DNA of 26,025 bases. Origin: a virus. Below, piece after piece: positions 15,327-22,757 of this stretch; position 1 is the stretch's first letter, and each line of letters starts with the position of its first letter. Position numbers and translations under genes: made by a program. The notes under the pieces were generated by a model. It saw only the letters and a list, made by a program, of their open reading frames with translations. It searched no databases and was not told where the DNA came from. Where the stretch lies: IMG/VR virus record IMGVR_UViG_3300035199_000145, positions 1-26,025 of that record. The stretch is one strand, 5' to 3'.

Positions 15327-15649
15327 AACTACTAACTCAGGTGGGTGTAGGTGGTTTATTCGCCTATGTTATAATCAAAGAGGTCCTTTCGTTCCTTAGC
15401 AAGCACAGGGAACCGAAGGTAACGCCGGTACTCACAAAGGCAAGCTGGGATAAGACTTCCTATCAGCTGCAAAGATTGTATGATTGGCATAACATCATGG
15501 ATCAGGATGGCGTACCTGTGTGGTATGTCAGGCAATCTCTTGAGGATGCTATAGGCAAGTTGTCTACCAACCTAGAGAACCAGAACAAGATCCTTGAAAG
15601 GCAGACCACGATCCTTGAGAAACTGGTCGACAGAGTTGAAGCAAAGTAG
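15317..15649 (+). CDS. Small membrane-anchored protein, holin-like
   Basis: 110 residues. One hydrophobic segment near residues 9-28 (GVGGLFAYVIIKEVLSFL) is followed by a charged region and a C-terminal coiled-coil-like helix (LENQNKILERQTTILEKLV). The start overlaps the end of the Ig-domain gene by ten bases, with AGGGG upstream. An N-terminal membrane segment plus a soluble helical tail, next to another membrane protein and a lipoprotein, suggests a lysis-related cassette. A structural membrane-facing virion protein is an alternative. The family is not recognised with certainty. Confidence 0.65.
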   Translation: MELELLTQVGVGGLFAYVIIKEVLSFLSKHREPKVTPVLTKASWDKTSYQLQRLYDWHNIMDQDGVPVWYVRQSLEDAIGKLSTNLENQNKILERQTTILEKLVDRVEAK

Positions 15650-15657
15650 GAGTTATT

Positions 15658-16026
15658 ATGTGGGAAACAATCCTAACATTAGAGGCATTCTGGGGCACAG
15701 TCGCCGTAGTACTTACTCTCCTGTCTGGCCTCGTACTTAAGCAGTTAAGGAAGGTAGGACTGGAGAAGGAGGCCATTGACTCGCTACGCTCAGGCGTGGC
15801 ACAGGCACAGGAAAAGCTCGTGACATTTGCTAAGCGCGCAGCAGCTGATGGGAAGCTATCAGCTGATGAGCGACAGCAGGCACGTGACCTCGCTATACAA
15901 GAAGCCATCGAACTGGCCAAAGGGCCGGTTAGGGATGTCCTAACTGAGTGGACGAAGAGCAAGCTCGAAGCACTGGTTGGGCGTATTGTGCGTGGTAACC
16001 AGGCGAGTGGGCAGGCAGGCAACTAA
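15658..16026 (+). CDS. Holin-like protein (resembles LL-H type)
   Basis: 122 residues. A strong hydrophobic segment at about residues 8-30 (FWGTVAVVLTLLSGLVL) is followed by a charged helical region (VAQAQEKLVTFAKRAAADGK, then LSADERQQARDLAIQEAI). Single N-terminal membrane helix plus long soluble helix resembles holins of the LL-H type, which form the pores that time lysis. A TAGGAG site lies before ATG 15658, and the stop overlaps the next start in TAATG. No endolysin gene is in the window, so the holin call rests on topology and neighbours only. Confidence 0.55.
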   Translation: MWETILTLEAFWGTVAVVLTLLSGLVLKQLRKVGLEKEAIDSLRSGVAQAQEKLVTFAKRAAADGKLSADERQQARDLAIQEAIELAKGPVRDVLTEWTKSKLEALVGRIVRGNQASGQAGN

Positions 16027-16250
16027 TGGCTTGGCTAGGGCAACTACTAATGGCCCGGATAGGAGACATAGTCAGAGGGTTCTTTCAGGCCTTTTTACCA
16101 TTCATAAAGGAGGTGCTCAGTGCGCCGGATACTGGACAAGTCGCTGATACTGATCCTTTGCTTCTCGATCGTTTGCATGATCGGGTGCGGGAGCACGAGA
16201 GCGATATTCGTGGAAACGGGGTCCATCGCAAGGATTGGACCGAACGTTGA
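16026..16250 (+). CDS. Small membrane-associated protein overlapping a lipoprotein gene
   Basis: 74 residues. The N-terminal 30 residues form an amphipathic to hydrophobic helix (MARIGDIVRGFFQAFLPFI), then a charged tail. It starts at a TAATG junction with the holin-like gene. Its second half (16120-16250) is overlapped in another frame by a lipoprotein gene, a geometry known from the Rz/Rz1 spanin pairs of Gram-negative phages. It is shorter than a normal inner-membrane spanin and lacks a clear long periplasmic coil, so the assignment is tentative. The second half of the protein may simply reflect the overlapping frame. Confidence 0.5.
   Translation: MAWLGQLLMARIGDIVRGFFQAFLPFIKEVLSAPDTGQVADTDPLLLDRLHDRVREHESDIRGNGVHRKDWTER
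16107..16122 (+). promoter_or_regulatory. Strong ribosome binding site before GTG start of the lipoprotein gene
   Basis: AAGGAGGT (16107-16114) sits five bases before GTG 16120, inside the coding region of the previous gene. It fixes the lipoprotein start at a GTG. Confidence 0.75.
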
Positions 16251-16356
16251 AGGACGCATATACGTCAAGGTAGACGGTAGATGGGTTCTTACAGATGACA
16301 CAGTCAAGATACCTGAGGGGTACTACATCGTACCTCCCGAGCCAGAAAAGGAATAG
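16120..16356 (+). CDS. Small lipoprotein, candidate outer-membrane spanin
   Basis: 78 residues from GTG 16120. A basic start (MRRILDKS) and a hydrophobic run (LILILCFSIVCMIG) lead to a lipobox-like MIGC, so the mature protein would start at Cys23 and carry a lipid. The mature part is beta-like (GRIYVKVDGRWVLTDD) and ends in a Pro/Glu-rich tail (IVPPEPEKE). A small lipoprotein nested out of frame in a small membrane-protein gene beside holin-like genes fits an Rz1-like role, fusing inner and outer membranes at lysis. Met at position -3 of the lipobox is not ideal. A surface or superinfection role is possible instead. Confidence 0.7.
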   Translation: MRRILDKSLILILCFSIVCMIGCGSTRAIFVETGSIARIGPNVEGRIYVKVDGRWVLTDDTVKIPEGYYIVPPEPEKE

Positions 16357-16386
16357 CCCCTGCCCCGGGCTTTGTTAGGGGCGGCT
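16355..16386 (+). terminator. Imperfect hairpin at the end of the lipoprotein gene
   Basis: AGCC (16355-16358) pairs with GGCT (16383-16386), and GCCCC (16362-16366) with GGGGC (16378-16382), giving nine pairs with a three-base bulge on the left arm and an 11-base loop. The following tract is CTTGTCTTCCTTTC, moderately pyrimidine-rich. It could help the stronger hairpin at 16414 end transcription, or be fortuitous. Confidence 0.4.
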
Positions 16387-16413
16387 CTTGTCTTCCTTTC
16401 TGCCCTCGCGACC

Positions 16414-16449
16414 GGAGAGGGAGGGCTTAGGCTCTTCCTCTCCACTTTT
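16414..16449 (+). terminator. Strong hairpin with T-tract, probable intrinsic terminator
   Basis: GGAGAGGGAGGGC (16414-16426) pairs with GCTCTTCCTCTCC (16431-16443) over 13 positions, two of them G-T, around the tetraloop TTAG; ACTTTTA follows. This is the best terminator-like structure in the window. It lies between the lipoprotein gene and the next gene and argues for starting that gene at ATG 16460 and not at TTG 16388. Confidence 0.7.
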
Positions 16450-16459
16450 ACTATTAACT

Positions 16460-16969
16460 ATGAAGAGACGCTTAGACAGTATTGATCTGCGGTTCGAAAT
16501 GGACCAGATCCTCGATAAAATGGGGCACTGGATGGCCATCCGTCAAGCTTTACCTGGACGCCTCTGTTCGTGTATTAACCCAGTCACCGACGATGCCCTC
16601 CCAGGCTGCAGCCTCTGTCTGGGCTCCGGTAGGGCATACACGGACCGTGTAACGAAGATGAGAATGAGCAGGCCAGTGAAGATCACCCAGACACTGGGTG
16701 CTGAACAGCGAACAGGGCCGATAGCAGGTAGCTCTCCTGACTATATTTTCTACATGGATAGGATTATAAAACCTACTCAGGGCGATTACATACTCGAACT
16801 TGCCCTTAGTGACACGGACTTAGACCCTATCATCCCCTTCCACGTAGTCACAGTCTATGATATCTCTGATGTTAGAGAGCTACGAGACCTGGAGGGCAGG
16901 GTAGAGTATTACGCAGTGACAGCGGAGAGACAACTGTTCCCTGAGTTTGACATAGGTGGCAGTAGTTAA
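16460..16969 (+). CDS. Neck/connector-type protein with CxC and CxxCxGxGR motif
   Basis: 169 residues from ATG 16460. Cys36 and Cys38 (CSC), then Cys50 and Cys53 in CSLCLGSGR form a compact motif that probably binds zinc, similar to the CxxCxGxG of DnaJ. I recall comparable cysteine motifs in proteins encoded between head and tail genes of other large phages, which suggests head-tail joining. The rest is mixed beta. ATG 16460 has no ribosome binding site and comes 16 bases after a strong hairpin. An in-frame TTG at 16388 has AGGGG upstream but would put the hairpin inside the gene. The end is a TAATG junction. Confidence 0.68.
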   Translation: MKRRLDSIDLRFEMDQILDKMGHWMAIRQALPGRLCSCINPVTDDALPGCSLCLGSGRAYTDRVTKMRMSRPVKITQTLGAEQRTGPIAGSSPDYIFYMDRIIKPTQGDYILELALSDTDLDPIIPFHVVTVYDISDVRELRDLEGRVEYYAVTAERQLFPEFDIGGSS

Positions 16970-18258
16970 TGTACGGCTATAGATCAGACCAACGCAAGGA
17001 CCTAGAGCGATTCGACCATGAGTATATCTCGTGGTTTGATACACGTCGTAGGGTCCAGCGTGTTAGAGGTACGCAGAGGGGTACTAAGCAGAGTACCTGT
17101 GACCTCACAGACATCTCAGACATGATCGACCTGCTGTTGGAAAAGCACCAAGAGCATTGGGAGCAGGATAAAGCCTATCTCTGGAAGCTGTATTTCCCAT
17201 ATTTATTCATACAACCTGATCCCGGTGATATCATTGTCAATGACACCACCAATGAGGAGTACGAGATCCTGTTCGTAGAGGAGATAAATCCTAACATGCG
17301 ACGCAGGAGCCCCGGCCCCTTCATAAAGGATCATAAGAGAGATTCGTTTAGTGGTCTCATAATCTTGAAGGAAGGCACCCAGGCCCCTAACAGGACCGAC
17401 AAGCTGTACTTTAAGAACTCAAAGAACTATATTAGCTTCTTTGAGTGGGGGCCAAGAAAGAATGTAAGTCACCCCGCACCAAGTACTTCAGACGGTGCTG
17501 AGGAGCAAAGGGGTGGATTCAATCCGACGATCACATGGAGTGTGAAGAGGGTTGAACCAGGCACTATAGGAAAGAGACCATTCGATCCTCAGAAAGAAGT
17601 CAAGCCTCATGTGAGGGATGTCTTTGAAGATCCGGCTCATACGTACCTCCTGGACTCTAAGGAGCACATGGATACGTTGGCCTTGCAGGGTGGACTCCAC
17701 GAAACTGGAGCCCCAGTCGCAGCCATAACAGGTAACTATGAAGCACTAACGGAATCCCAAAGACGGCCAGACGTATCAACCCAGTCCATAATCGTATGGG
17801 GACAGTGGTTTGACAATCTGGTACAATTCGACTGCTGGAGCACCAGTAACTTTGAGGCTAATAGACTCATATACTGGTTCGAAGATTTTATGGACCTCTA
17901 TGCTCCTGTACTGATTAATAATGGCGTCAATCAGTTGCTATATTGGCAGCGTCAGCAAGACCAGACAATTGAACGCTGGCGTGACGATATAGACAACAGA
18001 ACCGTACAGTATTATTTCAGGACGGAGAAGCTTAGGCTAGAAAGGAAACCCAATTTCAGATCCTTCGACCTTAAGCTACGAATTGCAAGGCCAGGTGAAG
18101 AAACGATACTCGTTGGGCAACCATCGGGTATCACAACGCACACAGGTGTCTATGGCTGGTCGGCCAGCGATGTACAGTTAGACATCTTTACGGGCGTACA
18201 CTTTACCGGTGCTAGCAATTACCTATGGGGTAGTCTTGATATTCAAGAGGGATTCTAG
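16969..18258 (+). CDS. Probable neck or tail completion protein
   Basis: 429 residues, soluble, with no signal or membrane segment. It contains an aromatic-rich section with WEQDKAYLWKLYFPYLFIQP, a segment with FNPTITWSVKRVEPGTIGKR, and later VQFDCWSTSNFEANRLIYWF, similar in feel to tail terminator domains that cap the tube. It lies immediately before the tail sheath gene, where neck and tail completion proteins are found. The start is in a TAATG junction, so it is probably coupled to the Cys-motif gene. No exact family is named. The role is inferred from position and the terminator-like segment. Confidence 0.65.
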   Translation: MYGYRSDQRKDLERFDHEYISWFDTRRRVQRVRGTQRGTKQSTCDLTDISDMIDLLLEKHQEHWEQDKAYLWKLYFPYLFIQPDPGDIIVNDTTNEEYEILFVEEINPNMRRRSPGPFIKDHKRDSFSGLIILKEGTQAPNRTDKLYFKNSKNYISFFEWGPRKNVSHPAPSTSDGAEEQRGGFNPTITWSVKRVEPGTIGKRPFDPQKEVKPHVRDVFEDPAHTYLLDSKEHMDTLALQGGLHETGAPVAAITGNYEALTESQRRPDVSTQSIIVWGQWFDNLVQFDCWSTSNFEANRLIYWFEDFMDLYAPVLINNGVNQLLYWQRQQDQTIERWRDDIDNRTVQYYFRTEKLRLERKPNFRSFDLKLRIARPGEETILVGQPSGITTHTGVYGWSASDVQLDIFTGVHFTGASNYLWGSLDIQEGF

Positions 18259-18271
18259 AGGAGTGTAAACT

Positions 18272-19810
18272 ATGGCACTACCAGGAGTAACAGTAAATGT
18301 CAATGATGGTGGTCTACGCGTCGCCCGACCTGTGTCGGGAACACGCGTGCTACTGCTTGGCACTACAACCTCAACAGGCATCACTGTCAATAACCCAGTA
18401 ACCGTCACGAACGTCGGTCTGGCTATGGCAGCACTTAAGGACGTCGACAACTTAGAGAGTGAACTCTCCCTCGCTCTTGCTGACGCGATTAATGGCGGTG
18501 CTGAATTGGTTGAGGTAATGAAGATTGAAACGGTAGATGGCATCCTCTATACGGGCTATTCTACCCTAGACAGGTTCATAGCACTGAGTGGTGCCTATGA
18601 TGCTCTTGCAGCTCATGACACGGACATCATTGTTCCTGTCGGAGCTTATGCAGAGGACCCAATCGGTGAAGAGTTTAATTGGGTCAACGAAATTGGCGCG
18701 CATATGGGCGGCCAAGTCTATACAGGTGGAGTGTTCCAGGGCGACAACTCGTTCCTACGCCAGCTTGCTCAGTTCTGCTATGACCAGACGAGAGAGCACA
18801 ACACGACCCTTGGTGTTATCGGTGTTAAGCCACCGCTACTAGCACCTGTCAATGGGGCAGCCTACTCGGTTCTTTCAACGGGAGCTGAAGGACATGCAGG
18901 AGCTGGCACATCAGCATACGGAGTTACTGGCCTATTCCCGAATGCCGCCTCTGATACAGGGTACTATTTCGGTACTCCGTCTAAGACGGTCATCGATAAC
19001 TGGGTGGACGGCTACCTACTGAAGACGACTACCAGCGGCACCAACGCTGACTGGAAGGCGTTCTTGAGTGGAAGCAACGATGTTGCAAATGCGGTAACAA
19101 ATGCTTACCTGATTCCTGCTGCGTTCCAGGCTACTGAGGATGGTGTTGGTGTGACTGACGATCTAGGTAACAAGGTTGACCTTGGTGCTTACGTCTCTGT
19201 CATAGCCGCGCCTATGAGGACACTAGGAGCTAACGTGAGCAAGTTCGCTATCGAGAGAGGAGCTGCTGGTTCAAACCTCAGCTTCAACACCGATGGTGCT
19301 GCTGCCTACGCTGGCATGATCAGTTCGCTGTCTCCACAACGTGGGACTACGAACAAGCCACTACCTGGTATCGTATCCTCACGTAGGGTATCGCGTAGCC
19401 AGGCAACTGCTCTTGTTGATAGCAGAATGGTCACCATGATCGAGAGGTCGCGTGGTTTTGTGGTTGCAAAGGGAGTGACTGGCGCTTATCATGTAGATGA
19501 CTACAACAAGTCAGACTTCACACAGCTAACAACTGTTCGTATCACGCATGCCGCGATCGATCAGGTGAGACTAGCTGCTGAAGGATACATTGGCGAGCCG
19601 ATCAACAACGCAACCCAGAATGCTATGAGGCAGGCCATCGAAGGTGGTCTACGCTCTATGCAGCTTGCTGGCGCTATCAACAGGTTCGACTTCGCTCTAA
19701 TAGCGACGCCAAACCAGGTTGTGCTGGGTCAGACAACTATCGAGCTAACCATAGTACCGGCATTCGAGCTTCTGAGCGTCACCGTTCAGGTTCGTCTGGC
19801 TAAGGAATAA
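18272..19810 (+). CDS. Tail sheath protein
   Basis: 512 residues. The sheath surrounds the tail tube and contracts to drive it into the host. The N-terminus PGVTVNVNDGGL followed by RVLLLGTTTSTG is the usual sheath opening, and the C-terminal part is a typical sheath end: VRITHAAIDQVRLAAEGYIG, then NNATQNAMRQAIEGGL, then a final beta strand that forms the linking mesh in sheaths (LLSVTVQVRLAKE). The length is in the usual range for sheaths. GAGGAG lies upstream of ATG 18272, and the tube gene follows after 13 bases. This gene shows that the phage has a contractile tail. Confidence 0.92.
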   Translation: MALPGVTVNVNDGGLRVARPVSGTRVLLLGTTTSTGITVNNPVTVTNVGLAMAALKDVDNLESELSLALADAINGGAELVEVMKIETVDGILYTGYSTLDRFIALSGAYDALAAHDTDIIVPVGAYAEDPIGEEFNWVNEIGAHMGGQVYTGGVFQGDNSFLRQLAQFCYDQTREHNTTLGVIGVKPPLLAPVNGAAYSVLSTGAEGHAGAGTSAYGVTGLFPNAASDTGYYFGTPSKTVIDNWVDGYLLKTTTSGTNADWKAFLSGSNDVANAVTNAYLIPAAFQATEDGVGVTDDLGNKVDLGAYVSVIAAPMRTLGANVSKFAIERGAAGSNLSFNTDGAAAYAGMISSLSPQRGTTNKPLPGIVSSRRVSRSQATALVDSRMVTMIERSRGFVVAKGVTGAYHVDDYNKSDFTQLTTVRITHAAIDQVRLAAEGYIGEPINNATQNAMRQAIEGGLRSMQLAGAINRFDFALIATPNQVVLGQTTIELTIVPAFELLSVTVQVRLAKE

Positions 19811-19823
19811 GGGAGGCTGAATA

Positions 19824-20537
19824 ATGGCAACTAGTTATTACACACAGACGTACGATAGTTTCTCTGGCGCTGACATGATCGTAACCTTTGATGGCAAGAT
19901 CATCGGCGAGCTTCAGGGTCTATCTTATACCGTCACAAGAGAGAAGGCGCCCCTCTACACTATGGGCTCTGCTGACCCTCGGTCATTCTCTCGCGGTAAG
20001 CGTGGTATCGCTGGTTCGCTCATCTTCCTTGTGTTCGACAGGTCCGCCCTGCTTGACACGATGAAGGAGAGGGGCCTGTACCTCGCCAACGCTTATGAGA
20101 TCTACGGTCGGCAGTCTATTAGGGAGATCAACCCGGGTATAACCAACAACATCTTCCAGAGCAATGCTGACGGAAAGGTAGGTGAGTCCGTTGCGCTTAT
20201 CAACGCAACAGATGAAGGCGGTAGCAATGTCATCACAAATGACAAGGTTATCGCTACGCCGATGTACCATGATCAGATCCCACCGTTCGACATCGTAGTG
20301 AGTGCAGCTAATGAGTATGGCTCAATGGCTCAGCTCGCTATCCAGAACGTTGAGATCCTGAACTGTGGTTCTGGACTTTCAATCGATGACATCACTACTG
20401 ATGAAGCCTGCACGTTTATCGCTACTGCGATCATACCGTGGAGTCACCAGTACAGCATCGACACCAGGACTGCACTAGGTCAGGTACCAACACCGTCGCC
20501 GACTAACTTCTCGGGCGCAAGACCAAGCCCAATCTAA
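19824..20537 (+). CDS. Tail tube protein
   Basis: 237 residues, following the sheath gene directly with a GGGAGG site upstream. Tube proteins form the inner channel as stacked rings. Typical parts are FDGKIIGELQGLSYTVTREK, then KRGIAGSLIFLVFDRSALLD, and near the end PPFDIVVSAANEYGSMAQLA. These match the two later proteins at 20590 and 21480 at equivalent positions, so the three form a paralogous set; this copy is nearest to the sheath and has the strongest ribosome binding site, so it is the likely main tube protein. A hairpin follows. Confidence 0.85.
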   Translation: MATSYYTQTYDSFSGADMIVTFDGKIIGELQGLSYTVTREKAPLYTMGSADPRSFSRGKRGIAGSLIFLVFDRSALLDTMKERGLYLANAYEIYGRQSIREINPGITNNIFQSNADGKVGESVALINATDEGGSNVITNDKVIATPMYHDQIPPFDIVVSAANEYGSMAQLAIQNVEILNCGSGLSIDDITTDEACTFIATAIIPWSHQYSIDTRTALGQVPTPSPTNFSGARPSPI

Positions 20538-20548
20538 CTTAGGATGAT

Positions 20549-20577
20549 GGGGAGGGGAGCATAACGCTCCTCTCCCC
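20549..20577 (+). terminator. GC-rich hairpin after the tail tube gene
   Basis: GGGGAGGGGAGC (20549-20560) pairs with GCTCCTCTCCCC (20566-20577), 12 pairs with one G-T, around the loop ATAAC. No T-tract follows. The shape and the AACG at the loop edge closely match the hairpin after the capsid gene. It may stop transcription weakly or stabilise the mRNA end. The next ATG is only 12 bases away and has no ribosome binding site. Confidence 0.65.
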
Positions 20578-20589
20578 TGGTTACTCCAA

Positions 20590-21480
20590 ATGGCATACCC
20601 ACAAGGTGGAAGATACGGGGACTTCGTTCTCGGCAACGACAAGCGCAAAGTGGCGCCTCAGGCAAAGTTCAACTCCTATAGTGGCACAGACATACAGTGC
20701 TTCTTCTTTGACAATGACCTGTGGGCAGTTCAAGATGAGATAGACTCCAGCACTCTGCTGACGGAAGAGGAGAAGATACGTCTATCCCAGGACAACCTGG
20801 GTAGGCGTCGTGCCGACAAGGTAGAGACCTTCGGTGACCTCTCTACACTGACCATATCGTCAGCAAGATCGTTTGGGCCAATAAGACGACTGGGTGAGCT
20901 TAAGCCTGTCGATTACAAGGGTGGATCCAGGACTATTGCGGGCAGCATGATCTTTGCTATGCTCAACAGGGATGTCTGGTCCGACTTCATGAACGGCCTA
21001 ATCCCCGGTTCGGAGGGTGTTGGTACATGGAGGGGCCCGACGTTCGTTGACGAGATCCCAGCATTCAATATACTCATTCGTGGTGCTAACGAATACGGCT
21101 CTGTTGCTACCGGCTTGTTAGTAGGCGTTAGGCTAACCAACTTCGGCACCACCTTCTCTGTGGATGACCTGTACACAGAGGCAACATACAGCTATGTCGC
21201 TACGGAGTACTACCCCTTCACAGACGACTGGTTGTCGACGCTGAAGCACCACGCGGGAATGATTCCTACGAGACGTGATCCGCCACTAAGCATACAGTGG
21301 CTAAATTCTAAGGCCTACGAGTTTGTTAAAACGTCTGACGGTGAGTACGTACCATGGGAGAGGGAAGTTTATGACTTCATGAAGAGCTTGCCACAGAATC
21401 AGCATGAAATGATGATAGAGCTTGGGCCGAACATTGTCTGGGGCCTAATGCAAGGCTCGCCGAGCCCCTCGGGAATGTAA
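20590..21480 (+). CDS. Second tube-like virion protein
   Basis: 296 residues. It shares the core pattern of the tail tube protein: LSTLTISSARSFGPIRRLGE, then SRTIAGSMIFAMLNRDVWSD, then IPAFNILIRGANEYGSVATG, with an extra N-terminal region of about 60 residues (GTDIQCFFFDNDL) and a C-terminal extension of about 60 residues. Such tube-like copies can form the tail end, a baseplate connector ring or a tail terminator. ATG 20590 has no ribosome binding site and follows a hairpin. The end is a TAATG junction with the third copy. The relation to the tube is visible directly; the specific role is inferred. Confidence 0.75.
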   Translation: MAYPQGGRYGDFVLGNDKRKVAPQAKFNSYSGTDIQCFFFDNDLWAVQDEIDSSTLLTEEEKIRLSQDNLGRRRADKVETFGDLSTLTISSARSFGPIRRLGELKPVDYKGGSRTIAGSMIFAMLNRDVWSDFMNGLIPGSEGVGTWRGPTFVDEIPAFNILIRGANEYGSVATGLLVGVRLTNFGTTFSVDDLYTEATYSYVATEYYPFTDDWLSTLKHHAGMIPTRRDPPLSIQWLNSKAYEFVKTSDGEYVPWEREVYDFMKSLPQNQHEMMIELGPNIVWGLMQGSPSPSGM

Positions 21481-22265
21481 TGAACCATCCAGCGACTAAC
21501 TATCCCAGCCCAGCAGAAACCAAGATATACATCAATAATAGCTGGATTGACGATGCATACAGGGTTGACTATACAGTCTCAAACCCCCGTACTCCCTTGT
21601 ATGACTATACCTCCACATTCTTCAAGGATGTAGCAGAGGGACACACTATAGTGCATGGACAGCTCATATTGAACTTCAGATTCCCTGGGTATCTGATGAC
21701 AGCCATAAAGGATAACCTTGGATACCAGAAGCAGAGAGGTATTTTCAAGACTGGGCTAGTAGCAAGACAGTTTCAGAGTAGGTCTTTAGATGGTTCACGA
21801 GGAACTGCACAATCAAGTGAACTGATCAGGGACTTACTAGAGGGTAGTGCTCAAGAGAGAGTCAGTAAACTACTGGCGTATAAAAGGTTGGGAGCATTAG
21901 AACACGTGAAGCAGGTGAGCGATGCGCTATTTGGAGATGGCACTAATATGATTAGCCTTGGTGGCGAAACAGCCGGGGCAGTAGCCACTCATCAAGGAAG
22001 GCTTCCGTTTAGCATAACAATGCGTTATGGTGGAGAAGAGGCTCTCTATACCAAGACGATAGAAGAATGTTATCTGGTGGGTGAGAGTCAGGTCATCAGT
22101 GCATCGGCTATAGCGGGTGGAGACCTCTCTGCTTCTGGTATGCCGATATTTGAGATCTATTCGTTTTTTGGTAGAAAGGTATCTGACACCGTTACAGAGA
22201 AGGCCGTGAAGCTCAACAAAAAGCTTCAGGGCCGTGCCCTAGGTGACAGAGCTGGCAATAGATAG
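21480..22265 (+). CDS. Third tube-like virion protein, divergent
   Basis: 261 residues. The N-terminal part AETKIYINNSWIDDAYRVDY, then SNPRTPLYDYTSTFF and HTIVHGQLILNFRFPGYLM align by pattern with the core of the two proteins before it (strand, PLY motif, then G-x-L/M-I-F). A central helical insertion (RDLLEGSAQERVSKLLAYKR) is absent from the others. The later segment PFSITMRYGGEEALYTKTI matches their PFDIVV/AFNILI part. The start is in a TAATG junction. It is probably a tube-related ring at the tail end or baseplate interface. It is the least similar of the three, so confidence is lower. Confidence 0.7.
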   Translation: MNHPATNYPSPAETKIYINNSWIDDAYRVDYTVSNPRTPLYDYTSTFFKDVAEGHTIVHGQLILNFRFPGYLMTAIKDNLGYQKQRGIFKTGLVARQFQSRSLDGSRGTAQSSELIRDLLEGSAQERVSKLLAYKRLGALEHVKQVSDALFGDGTNMISLGGETAGAVATHQGRLPFSITMRYGGEEALYTKTIEECYLVGESQVISASAIAGGDLSASGMPIFEIYSFFGRKVSDTVTEKAVKLNKKLQGRALGDRAGNR

Positions 22266-22274
22266 GAGGACATA

Positions 22275-22754
22275 ATGTCTACAGCAGAAACTGAAATAGA
22301 AGCCCCAGCACCAACAGTGGATCCTATTAAGGAAGCACAGAAGGCAGCTGAGGTACAGGCTGAGCAGCTACGCAAGCTAGCAGTTAGCATGATGCCGAAA
22401 GATGCATTGGCTGCTGCTGAGCAGGCAAAACAAGCTGGTACCCAGCCGTATACGGTTCAGGTCGGGGAGGACTTCTATGTGTATAGGACAATCAACCGAT
22501 TTGAATTCCGTGCGTTTACTATGGATCAGGCCAAGCAGATTACTCAGCTGATGGAGAGCGCGGAGGACCCGACACAGGGTCAGATCCTAGCTCAGATTAA
22601 GCGTGAGGAGGCCCTGGTCATGAAGTGCGTGGTACATCCAGTTCTAAACGAGTTCTCGATTAAGGAGCTACCTGCCGGTGTGATTGAGACCATACATAAC
22701 TCGATCATGGCCACTAGTGGCTTCGGTATGGAACCCATTCCCGTAAAGCTATAA
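22275..22754 (+). CDS. Tail assembly chaperone-like protein, first of a pair
   Basis: 159 residues. The first 60 residues are Ala/Glu/Gln-rich and helical. The C-terminal part reads FYVYRTINRFEFRAFTMDQA, then EEALVMKCVVHPVL, then LPAGVIETIHNSIMATSGFG, which is matched segment by segment in the next gene. An AGGAGG site precedes ATG 22275. Between tube genes and a very long gene is the standard location of tail assembly chaperones, which coat the tape measure before the tube forms. The stop TAA, one codon, and the ATG of the next gene follow in the same frame. The chaperone role is inferred from position. Confidence 0.65.
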   Translation: MSTAETEIEAPAPTVDPIKEAQKAAEVQAEQLRKLAVSMMPKDALAAAEQAKQAGTQPYTVQVGEDFYVYRTINRFEFRAFTMDQAKQITQLMESAEDPTQGQILAQIKREEALVMKCVVHPVLNEFSIKELPAGVIETIHNSIMATSGFGMEPIPVKL

Positions 22755-22757
22755 TGT

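Noticed and set aside
16388-16459. TTG start 72 bases upstream of ATG 16460
   Set aside because: It has an AGGGG upstream, but the coding region would include a 13-pair terminator-like hairpin and give an odd low-complexity N-terminus. I kept ATG 16460 with moderate confidence.
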